Shown: positions 1 through 7,300 of the stretch, piece after piece
How the letters are laid out: the number at the start of each line of letters is the position of its first letter
Numbering within the stretch: the stretch's first letter is position 1
NCBI GenBank assembly: GCA_016840595.1
Contig: JAEOSA010000091.1
Location: forward strand, 1-7,758
Direction: 5' to 3'
DNA from: Candidatus Hermodarchaeota archaeon
Lineage (GTDB): Archaea; Asgardarchaeota; Hermodarchaeia; Hermodarchaeales; Hermodarchaeaceae
DNA length: 7,758 nt
Position numbers and translations under genes: made by a program
Notes under the pieces: generated by a model
Databases searched by the model: none
Told to the model about the DNA's origin: nothing
What the model saw: the letters and a program-made list of their open reading frames with translations, nothing else

Positions 1-817
1 TGGGAATCATTGAACGATCCATTGTAGAGATTGCAGGTCCTTTACCCAGTTTTGCTGCCGCTTCTTCAGGTTTAATTCCAGGCATATCACCCGCAAGATC
101 GACTTCTAAGGCAAATCCCACATCTGGTTCAATGATGTGTGCGGTTGTTCGTGCTCCGCGAAGGCCCACTTCTTCTTGAACTGTAGCAGCACCAACCACA
201 GTATTGGGGTGGCTGATTTTTTCTTCCTTTAATTTATAAACGATTTCCATGGCAATGAATGCCCCAAGTCGATCATCAAAGGCTTTTGCCGCTGCAAGTT
301 TTCCATTACGAATAAGTTGGAACGAGGAATCAGGAACTATCGGGTCGCCGATCTGAATTCCCATTTCCTTGATATCATCTTCTGACGAAGCACCTACATC
401 AATGAACATCTCTTTCAATTCAACAACTTTCTTTCGTTCCTCGGGTGAGAGGACATGTGGGGGCTTTGCTCCAAAAACTCCAAAGTGACGGTCATTTTTT
501 CGTGTTCGAATTATCACTTTCTGACCAAGAACGACCTGACTCCACCATCCACCAAGGGGATTCACTTTGAGGAATCCTTCTTTAGTAATCCCTGAAACAA
601 TAAATCCTACTTCATCAACCTGACCAGCGAAGAGAATTCGAGGGCGTTCCGCTGATCCCTTCTTGATGAATTGTACGCTTCCCAATTTATCTATGGAAAT
701 TTCATCAGCTATTGGGCGCATTTTCTTCGCAACAATGGCGGTTGCCTCTCGTTCGAAGCCACTGGGACCAAATGAATCAACCAGAGTTTGTAGCAATTTA
801 ATTCGTCTTGAATCCAT
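1..817 (-). CDS. M42 family metallo-aminopeptidase, partial (C-terminus beyond left edge)
   Basis: The minus strand reads as 272 codons from ATG at 815-817 and is still open at the window edge. The family (TET-type aminopeptidase, glutamyl aminopeptidase or 'endoglucanase M') normally has about 340-370 residues, so roughly 70-90 are missing. M42 enzymes are cytosolic di-metal peptidases that trim peptides, often as dodecameric tetrahedra. Visible motifs are FGPSGFE near residue 16, DKLGSV at 43-48, AGQVDEVGF at 64-72, AKAFDDRLG at 177-185 (bridging Asp 181), QEEVGLRGA at 214-222 (catalytic Glu 215, metal ligand Glu 216) and ALEVDLAGD at 236-244 (probable ligand Glu 238). The oddity is Gln66: members normally have His here as a metal ligand, while the helper Asp68 is kept. 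The last metal-binding His would lie outside the window. An AGGTGA ribosome site six bases upstream fixes the start. Family is confident; substrate and activity are not. Confidence 0.93.
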   Translation of the reverse strand, partial: MDSRRIKLLQTLVDSFGPSGFEREATAIVAKKMRPIADEISIDKLGSVQFIKKGSAERPRILFAGQVDEVGFIVSGITKEGFLKVNPLGGWWSQVVLGQKVIIRTRKNDRHFGVFGAKPPHVLSPEERKKVVELKEMFIDVGASSEDDIKEMGIQIGDPIVPDSSFQLIRNGKLAAAKAFDDRLGAFIAMEIVYKLKEEKISHPNTVVGAATVQEEVGLRGARTTAHIIEPDVGFALEVDLAGDMPGIKPEEAAAKLGKGPAISTMDRSMIP

Positions 818-823
818 ATTGTG

Positions 824-829
824 TCACCT
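824..829 (-). promoter_or_regulatory. Ribosome binding site of the M42 gene
   Basis: On the minus strand this reads AGGTGA, six bases before the ATG at 815-817. It matches the archaeal Shine-Dalgarno consensus GGAGGTGAT and decides the start codon. Confidence 0.7.
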
Positions 830-850
830 ACAACGAATTCCCCTGATTAG

Positions 851-867
851 TTAGATAAGCTTTTTTC
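851..867 (-). promoter_or_regulatory. Candidate archaeal promoter (BRE plus TATA box) of the M42 gene
   Basis: The minus strand reads a GAAAAAA purine-rich stretch like a TFB-recognition element, followed by GCTTATCTAA, a plausible TATA box. A start of transcription about 25 bases downstream would fall near 830, leaving a short leader that includes the AGGTGA ribosome site. This is an inference from position and composition only. Confidence 0.4.
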
Positions 868-880
868 AGGCACAGATACT

Positions 881-890
881 TGGATAATAC
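881..890 (+). promoter_or_regulatory. Candidate TATA-like element of the deoC-AOR operon
   Basis: TGGATAATAC lies about 80 bases before the deoC ATG. Transcription from it would start near 908-915, at the edge of the imperfect palindrome at 911-934. It is the best TATA-like stretch seen on this strand in the divergent gap, but it is weak and not preceded by a clear BRE. Confidence 0.25.
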
Positions 891-910
891 TTGTTATTCC
901 CATGATGAAC

Positions 911-934
911 AGGTTTTTTCAATATGAAAAGCCT
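911..934. repeat. Imperfect inverted repeat in the divergent promoter region
   Basis: AGGTTTTTTC (911-920) and GAAAAGCCT (926-934) are inverted copies around an AATAT centre, with one extra T and one T-G pair. The position just downstream of the candidate deoC TATA element suits an operator for a dimeric repressor, or a leader hairpin. The related string TTTTTTCA also occurs near 861, so part of the signal may be simple T-tract similarity. Confidence 0.35.
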
Positions 935-964
935 ATTCGAGCGTAAAGGAGCGTTTGAAAAACA

Positions 965-1786
965 ATGCCTGTGACAGTTGAAGAGCTTGCAAAGTTAATA
1001 GATCATACGCGTCTTAAACCGGAAACGAAACGCGCGAAAATCCAAGAACTCTGTGAAGAAGCCCTAGCATACGAATTCGCCTCGGTTTGTATTAATCCAG
1101 TCCATGTCGAATATGCCGCAGAACTTCTGAAGGGCTCTTCAGTTGATGTATGTTGTGTTGTAGGCTTTCCCTTGGGTGCCACTATGAGCGAAGTCAAAGC
1201 TTTCGAAACCAAAGAATCCATCCAAAAAGGGGCAACCGAAGTTGATATGGTAATCAATGTAGGTGCCCTCCGTGACAAAAATTATGATTTAGTCCGTTCA
1301 GACATCGAAGCTGTCGTTAAAGCTGCTGATGGTAAGATTGTCAAGGTCATATTAGAAACTGGTTTACTAATTGACGACCAGAAACGCAAGGGATGTATCT
1401 TGAGCAAAGAGGCAGGAGCTCATTTTGTCAAAACTTCAACTGGATTTGGTCCTATGGGAGCGACCCCTGATGATGTCCGATTGATGCGTAAAACCGTTGG
1501 CAGTAAAATGGGAGTTAAAGCAGCCGGTGGTATCCGAAGTTTCAAGGATGCTCTCCGTTTGATTGATGCTGGGGCAACTCGCTTGGGCACGAGTTCCGGT
1601 GTTGCCATTGTGGAAGGGTATCGCTGGGCCGGTTATAGTGATGCCTGGCTAGAACCAGATAAACCCTGTTGGACGTGCCCTAGTCGCCAAGCAAGTCTCG
1701 GAAAACAACCCAAAGAAGTCTATCTTTGGTATAAGGAGCGGTGTGTCACCTGTCCACACCGAGAACAAAACATCTTCAATGACTAG
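965..1786 (+). CDS. deoC: Deoxyribose-phosphate aldolase (DeoC) with C-terminal four-cysteine extension
   Basis: This cytosolic class I aldolase (EC 4.1.2.4) cleaves 2-deoxyribose 5-phosphate into glyceraldehyde 3-phosphate and acetaldehyde in deoxynucleoside breakdown. Residues 1-218 form a complete DeoC TIM barrel: LIDHTRLKP at 11-19, CVVGFPLG at 64-71, [11 protein letters not shown] at 92-102 with Asp94, FVKTSTGF at 154-161 with the Schiff-base Lys156, and VKAAGGIR at 184-191 with Lys185. Typical DeoC proteins end soon after SSGVAIVEG, near residue 218. This one continues for 55 residues carrying CWTC (235-238) and CVTC (260-263), each followed by Pro, which suggests a zinc-ribbon or Fe-S binding tail. 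The ATG is the first possible start, since TGA lies in frame at 956. AAAGGAG at 945-951 is a somewhat distant ribosome site. The stop codon overlaps the next gene's ribosome site, so the two are co-transcribed. Confidence 0.95.
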   Translation: MPVTVEELAKLIDHTRLKPETKRAKIQELCEEALAYEFASVCINPVHVEYAAELLKGSSVDVCCVVGFPLGATMSEVKAFETKESIQKGATEVDMVINVGALRDKNYDLVRSDIEAVVKAADGKIVKVILETGLLIDDQKRKGCILSKEAGAHFVKTSTGFGPMGATPDDVRLMRKTVGSKMGVKAAGGIRSFKDALRLIDAGATRLGTSSGVAIVEGYRWAGYSDAWLEPDKPCWTCPSRQASLGKQPKEVYLWYKERCVTCPHREQNIFND

Positions 1787-1790
1787 GAGG
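1785..1790 (+). promoter_or_regulatory. Ribosome binding site of the AOR-family gene, overlapping the deoC stop
   Basis: AGGAGG is a strong Shine-Dalgarno seven bases before the ATG at 1798. Its first two bases are the last two of the deoC TAG stop, which implies one transcript and probable translational coupling. Confidence 0.75.
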
Positions 1791-1797
1791 GCTCACA

Positions 1798-3588
1798 ATG
1801 ACAACAACTAATCAACATCTTTTCACCAGCACAAAATTGCTCAAGGTTTCACTCACAAGTCAAACCTCAAAGGAACTTCCTCTATCTTCCACAGATTTCA
1901 CTCACTTCCTTGGCGGACGGGGATTGGGAGTAAAGCTGGTGTATGATGCAGTAACACCTGAGATTGCTCCACTTTCACCTGACAACCTTTTGGTTTTCGC
2001 TATTGGTCCGTTAACTGCGACAATCGCTCCAACCGCTGGACGAACCGCCATAATTACGAAATCACCGCTAACCGGTACAATCTTCGATTCTAATGTAGGC
2101 GGGTATTTTGGACCTCAACTTCGTCGTGCTGGTTATGCTGCACTCATTTTCGAGGGTCGTGCCTCTTCACCAGTGTACCTATGGATTAATGATGGTAAAA
2201 TTGAATTTCGATCTGCAGAGGGAATCTGGGGTAAAGAGGTTAGTCCGTCTACTGATTTGCTTCTTGAGAAGACCGACAGTAAAGCACAAGTGGCATGTAT
2301 TGGTCCGGCTGGTGAAAATCAGGTTAAATTAGCCGCGATTATGACTGACAAACATCGTGCTGCTGGTAGAGGAGGGGTGGGCGCCGTTATGGGTTCAAAG
2401 AACCTGAAAGGCGTAGTTGTTAAAGGAACTCAGAAGGTGGCTGTTGCCAATACTGAGCAATTAGACAAGGTGATTATTCGAGTCCGCAGACTAATTAAGA
2501 AGGACTCGATAACCAACAAATCACTCCCAGTTTACGGAACCCCCGTACTAGTAAATCTTGCAAATGAATATGGACTGTTACCAACTCACAACTTCCAAGA
2601 AGGAACATTTAATGACGCTGAAGGAGTTTCAGGTGAAAAACTCTTAGAACGATTGTTTGTGAAAAGATACCACTGCTTTGGCTGTCCTATTGGGTGTGGA
2701 CGAATTAGCCGTGCTTATGATGAAGAAGGTGGGGGGCCTGAATATGAAACAATTTGGGCGTTGGGTCCCCAATGTGGAATAAACGACTTGGAATGGATTG
2801 CCGCAGCCAACTTTCGCTGCAACGAACTTGGCCTTGATACAATCTCTCTCGGAAGTACTCTTGGCTGTGCCATGGAGTTAGTTCAAAAAAGAAAACTCAA
2901 AGCCCCACTAAAGTTTGGTGAAACAGCAGGGTTAATGGAACTCATTGATGACGTTGCCCTGTCTCACGGACTGGGGGCTGAACTGGGAGAAGGATCTAAG
3001 GCTTTTTCGGCTCGTTATAATGCTCCTGAATTAAGCATGACCGTGAAAGGTTTAGAGCTTCCTGCTTATGATCCGCGGGGGGTTCAAGGACATGCGCTAT
3101 CTTATGCGACTTCAAATCGGGGAGGGTGTCATCTGCGAGCCTATTTGATTGGTCCTGAAATTTTGGGTTCACCGGTTCTGGTGGACCGTGACCGAACCGA
3201 AGGGAAAGCCGGATTAGTCGTTCTCTTCCAGAACCTTTCTGCCGCCATGGATTCCCTTGTTCTTTGCCGATTTACTACGTTTGCCTTTACTGTTGAAGAC
3301 TATGCAGACTTGTTAGCTGCGGCAACAGGTTTGTCAATTGATGGAAAGGAATTACTTCGGATAGGAGAAAGAATCTGGAATCTAGAACGCCTCTATAATC
3401 TCCGTGAGGGCTTTTCTGCAAAGGATGATTGTCTCCCTCCAAGGTTCTCCACTCCTCTACCAGAGGGTGGATCTCGAAGACGAATAGCACATCTTGATGA
3501 AATGCTCCCCGAATATTACCAACTCCGTGGCTGGGATAAGAAAGGGCAACCAACACAAACTCGGTTAAAACAGCTGAATTTAGCATAG
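1798..3588 (+). CDS. Aldehyde:ferredoxin oxidoreductase family tungstoenzyme
   Basis: This 596-residue protein matches the full length of the AOR family (about 600-650). Family members oxidise aldehydes to acids at a tungsten (or molybdenum) bis-pterin centre in the cytosol and pass electrons through a [4Fe-4S] cluster to ferredoxin. Seen here are GGRGLG at 39-44, KSPLTG, the cluster motif CFGCPIGC (Cys293, 296 and 300) with the fourth ligand Cys490 in DSLVLCRF, GPEYETIWALGP near 313-324 with candidate acid-base glutamates, the pterin motif CNELGLDTIS at 341-350, and RGGCHLRA at 441-448. The N-terminus diverges from the usual W-x-GK-x-LRVDLT. The second pterin motif has Val where DxxGLC members have Gly. 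The neighbour DeoC makes acetaldehyde and glyceraldehyde 3-phosphate, so acetaldehyde oxidation or a GAPOR-like role are both reasonable. The substrate cannot be read from sequence. Confidence 0.95.
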   Translation: MTTTNQHLFTSTKLLKVSLTSQTSKELPLSSTDFTHFLGGRGLGVKLVYDAVTPEIAPLSPDNLLVFAIGPLTATIAPTAGRTAIITKSPLTGTIFDSNVGGYFGPQLRRAGYAALIFEGRASSPVYLWINDGKIEFRSAEGIWGKEVSPSTDLLLEKTDSKAQVACIGPAGENQVKLAAIMTDKHRAAGRGGVGAVMGSKNLKGVVVKGTQKVAVANTEQLDKVIIRVRRLIKKDSITNKSLPVYGTPVLVNLANEYGLLPTHNFQEGTFNDAEGVSGEKLLERLFVKRYHCFGCPIGCGRISRAYDEEGGGPEYETIWALGPQCGINDLEWIAAANFRCNELGLDTISLGSTLGCAMELVQKRKLKAPLKFGETAGLMELIDDVALSHGLGAELGEGSKAFSARYNAPELSMTVKGLELPAYDPRGVQGHALSYATSNRGGCHLRAYLIGPEILGSPVLVDRDRTEGKAGLVVLFQNLSAAMDSLVLCRFTTFAFTVEDYADLLAAATGLSIDGKELLRIGERIWNLERLYNLREGFSAKDDCLPPRFSTPLPEGGSRRRIAHLDEMLPEYYQLRGWDKKGQPTQTRLKQLNLA

Positions 3589-3631
3589 TACATGAATCTT
3601 GGAGTGTGTTATGTTTGTCAGGACAGAAGAC

Positions 3632-3643
3632 TTTTCTTAATAC
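3632..3643 (+). promoter_or_regulatory. Candidate TATA-like element before the PAP2-like gene
   Basis: TTTTCTTAATAC lies in the short gap after the AOR-family gene. Transcription starting about 25 bases downstream would give a leader carrying the GAGG at 3671 before ATG 3683, which agrees with the later start. Weak evidence; read-through from the upstream operon is also possible. Confidence 0.25.
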
Positions 3644-3682
3644 AGAATGGTAGCAGACAATACTCGACTTGAGGCTTATCGA

Positions 3683-4306
3683 ATGACAGAAACTCAGGAA
3701 ACTCCATATCCAAGTTATCGTACAATGCGAATTATCTCTATCATATTATCTCCCCCTGCCATAGCCTTCGGAACGGTTATAGTGTTTGCCTTCTTTTCCC
3801 CCATAGGAACAGGATTACTTCAGCCCTTGCACTCGTTTCTTCTCGGATTATTTCTCATTGTTATTGGTCCCATTCTCCCACTTACAACCATGGTTGCTCT
3901 TGGAAAATTGACCTTTGATGTTCGAAATCGACGAGATCGTCCGCTTCTTTACCTTGCAGCTATCCTTGTTTACAGCGCTGGGGCAGTCGTGGCTTGGTTC
4001 TATCAAAATCACACCATGGCTGTACTTGCAGTTGCTTATGCGGCAGTAACCTCAGCTATCGCAATTGTGAGCCTTTTCTGGAAAGTATCCGCCCATGCGG
4101 CGGGTGTTGCTGGTCCTATTACAGGTTTAATCTGGATTTATGGAATTATACCTGTTCCCTTTCTATTACTCGCCGTCCTCGTTGCATGGGCACGTTGGCG
4201 TCAAGGGCTTCACACAATTACCCAATTAATCAGTGGTATACTTATTGCCATGATTGTAACAGCAGGAGTCTATTGGTTATATTGGAGTGTTCCGTTTATT
4301 TCCTAG
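3683..4306 (+). CDS. PAP2-like integral membrane phosphatase
   Basis: This protein of 207 residues from ATG 3683 (219 from ATG 3647) has about six hydrophobic helices, at roughly 16-38, 49-73, 88-107, 110-131, 142-168 and 178-202. Three spaced motifs resemble the PAP2/haloperoxidase phosphatase signature: RDRP at 84-87, a shortened SAH at 136-138 in place of PSGH, and R171-x5-H177 in place of SRx5H. The usual relay Asp four residues after the His is Gln181. PAP2 enzymes remove phosphate from lipid phosphates or isoprenyl diphosphates at the membrane face, so a polyprenyl or lipid phosphatase role is the best guess. I prefer the 3683 start because GAGG at 3671-3674 sits eight bases upstream, while 3647 has no ribosome site. 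It follows the AOR-family gene but probably has its own promoter; no functional link is evident. Confidence 0.8.
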   Translation: MTETQETPYPSYRTMRIISIILSPPAIAFGTVIVFAFFSPIGTGLLQPLHSFLLGLFLIVIGPILPLTTMVALGKLTFDVRNRRDRPLLYLAAILVYSAGAVVAWFYQNHTMAVLAVAYAAVTSAIAIVSLFWKVSAHAAGVAGPITGLIWIYGIIPVPFLLLAVLVAWARWRQGLHTITQLISGILIAMIVTAGVYWLYWSVPFIS

Positions 4307-4316
4307 AAAATTTAGG
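4302..4316. terminator. Short palindrome between convergent stop codons, possible bidirectional terminator
   Basis: CCTAGAAAATTTAGG is an imperfect palindrome that starts inside the last two codons of the PAP2-like gene and fills the 10-bp gap up to the stop of the convergent gene. It is AT-rich in the middle and could pause polymerase from either side. Archaeal termination usually depends on T-rich tracts, which are short here, so the assignment is tentative. Confidence 0.25.
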
Positions 4317-7300
4317 TTATGCTATCTGAATGTTGATTTGGAGTGTTTCTGGATAGCCCGGCTTGAGAGCGAGTTCGTAGAGAAGTACTCCTTTGGTTTC
4401 ACGCCGTTCTGCGACAACAGGCTGTTTAGGCAAATGAACTTGCGCCCCTGCCAATTGAATTGCGATCCCCTCAGAATCTTGAGATAACGCTTCAACAGCG
4501 AGTATATGGAAGGTCACGGTTGCAGTCAGTTCTTTTGCAACAACAAGCCACAGTCCGATTGCGATATTGGTTTTACTAGGATCCTGAAGAGTTAGACAAG
4601 TGTAGATTCCGTCATTAGAGTAGGTGCTACAAAGAATTGGGGTTTCATCATACCATATTAGGTCATTTGGTTGTGGTGCTATTCGGAGGAATGGAAAGCT
4701 TCGAAGTTTTTGTGTGGTTTGGCCATTAATATCCAGTTGCAGTTCGAATTGGAGGTTGAAGCGGAAATGTTCGTCAGCAAGGGTGATGTTGGTTTCAGCA
4801 TCTTCTAGCCGGAATCCTGCGGTGAGTAAGGAATCTTCACCTAGTTGAAAAGCCCAACGGCGTTCAAGTTGTTGGGTAAGTTTGGCTTGGTCTGGGGATC
4901 CAATTTGGCCTGCTTCTTGGAGTAATTCGGTTAGTTTTCGTCGTGCAGTGTCGATGTTCATTTTCCCTTCGCTTAGAAAGCTAAATGTAAGCGGAATTTG
5001 AGCGTTGAGAATTCGATAGGCTTGCAGTCGGTTTACTGAATCCGAAGCATCGGTGGTTTCTAAGGCTTTGATGGCTTCAATGTAGGTTTGATTCCATTCT
5101 TCGAATATGGGTAATTGTGCAGGAATACTAGTAGCCATGGTTAATCGTGCGCGCATGAGTTGGTCATATTGGGATAAGGCTGCTTCAATATCACTGGGAT
5201 TTCCTTGGGTTGAAGCTGCTTGGAGGGCCTTCTGAATTTGTGTTGTCGCTCTCCGTAAAAGTCGTAACCGTTGAGGGACAGAGGGAGTAATTGTGGCTAG
5301 TTTTGCGGTTGCTGTGCCAGCTGCGCTCAAAGCGAGTATCTGACTTGTTGTGTCACCACGTGAGGACGCGGCTTTAGCTAAAGTCTGAGCGAATTGCTCA
5401 CTTTGTGTCAGAAGCTGTTCCCATTGTGAATCCTCTTCTGGTCGTTCATCGTGAACAAGTTCGTTAATATCGCGTAACAGTAAGAATCCAAACGGAAATG
5501 TCTCGCCTGTCAACTCGGACGATGAAGGTGTGAAGGTGAATGTCTTTTCAGCAAAATCACGTGCATCCTCTTTTAGTTTTGATACATCATTGGCTTCTTG
5601 GGTTTCACGGAGCCGTTGAATAACAATCCAAACTAGTAGAGAACCTGCCTTGAGTGTTTCATTACGCTTTTTGGCTTTAACATTGGCAACAAGTGCTGTT
5701 GAAGCAAATTCTTCTAGTTTATCAAGTTCCTTTGATGGAAAGGTTGCTTGGATTTTCCCTGAGGAATCAGGGATTGTTTTGGTAAGTAGGAGTTGAAGGG
5801 CGAGCTGTGCACGAATTTGTGGGTCCTTTGTTTGGAAGTAAAGTTGTTCATTGAGTTGATGGCTTTGTTCCAAGAGGTGCTTTGCTGGTTCGCTTAATGT
5901 TTCAGCTGGATATTGAGCTAAATTTGATGCTACAGCTGAAATAACTTCCAAATCCTGTTCGCTAATTTTTGCAATCTTTTTACTTTCGCCAATAATTTGA
6001 TTCGTATGTTCTGTTGCTGTTTTGAGAAGTTCTTGTTTTTCCTCATCAGGGGCCGTGTCTGCCAAGCGAAGTAGTGCTTGGATAAATTCCCGATTCAAGA
6101 CTTTGTATTTCGCTGGTTCGGTACCAAGTTGTTGTAGTTGCTTGATGTTTGTTTGTTGGAATTGTACATGTAATTGGGCTAATTGATACCGTGATTCACG
6201 GCTGGAAAGCTGAGGAATTAGTCTACTGATTAGTGTGTCAATCCGTTTTGAAGCACGTAAAAGGAATGTCTCATCCGCTGGACGATCAAGGAGTGGCGTA
6301 GTACTAACAAATGTTTGTAAAACGCCCGTTACTGCTTCTTCCAGAGCTTCAGTTGAGTCGGAAGGAATCTCTCCAATTAAGTGAACGAGATGCTCCAATT
6401 GTTTAACCGCACCACTTAGACTATCAGAAGCTCGGAAGTGAAAAGTCGCGGTTCTTGAAAAACGGAGACTGCGAAGTAAGTCGTCTCCAAATGCCTTTCC
6501 TGGTTTTCCTTGAGCAAGTTCAAACCAGATTTGACTAGCTCGGGTTGCTAGTTTTGCTGTCAGATACGCATCACGTAGTTCTACGGCTGCGTTCATAGCC
6601 GTCGTGATTTGGGTTAACTGAGATTGACGAAGCTTTGCAGTGGTCATGGTTTTTTCGATTCGGTCCTTCAAATGGTGTTCACTTAAATCTAGGATCTCGA
6701 GGCTATCCATGGCTCGAACAGCGGTAAGAATGGTCATTCCTTGAGTGTCGCCACGTTGTTTTATTGCTTGAAACAAGCTCTTCCAACATTTCTGTAATTT
6801 CCGTAATTGGACAATTAGCTTCGTGGGTTCTGTTTCTTCACATAATGTTAGAAGAACTGGTTTGACTTTGGTGATTTGATATGCGAGAAGTGAACGCCGT
6901 TGATATTTTTCAGTAAAATCAATGAGTTGCTGATATTCTGCTTTCAATGTCGTTTCAGGCACTACAAGAAGACGATGAAGAAAAACCATGAGGATTCTGT
7001 CTATGGTTTGTGCTAGGGTTGTTTCTAGGGTCTCTAAAAGGGTTGAAATCGCAGATCCTTCAAGAGCAAGCAGCTCTAGACGATGTTCTCCTTCGGGAAC
7101 GGTGCCTAACAGCCAATGGATTTTCCATAATAATTCGAGGGGTTCTACTTTTCTTTTTGCAGTAATATTTGCCAAAATACTTTCCATGTGTCGGCGACCC
7201 GCTTGCCGGGTTTCGAGGGCTTCTCGGATTGAAATATCTGTTAATTTAGCTAATTTAACTGCATCAATCAGCTTCTTCTCAGCTAAAAATAACTGAGCCA

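Noticed and set aside
663..854. 63-residue open frame on the plus strand
   Set aside because: It lies antisense to the start of the M42 gene, has no ribosome site and shows no protein-like pattern.
1003..1608. Two minus-strand open frames (1003-1278 and 1420-1608)
   Set aside because: Both are antisense to the clearly conserved DeoC barrel and carry no recognisable motif.
3994..4487. Overlapping plus-strand frames at 3994-4329 and 4287-4487, considered as a frameshifted continuation of the PAP2-like gene
   Set aside because: The PAP2-like frame is complete with its motif-3 His and last membrane helix. The other frames are out of frame with it or antisense to the large gene and have low-complexity, Cys/Trp/Arg-rich shadow composition.
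6988..7296. 102-residue plus-strand open frame
   Set aside because: It is antisense to the N-terminal part of the large helical protein and is rich in Ser and Arg in the manner of a shadow frame, with no start signal.
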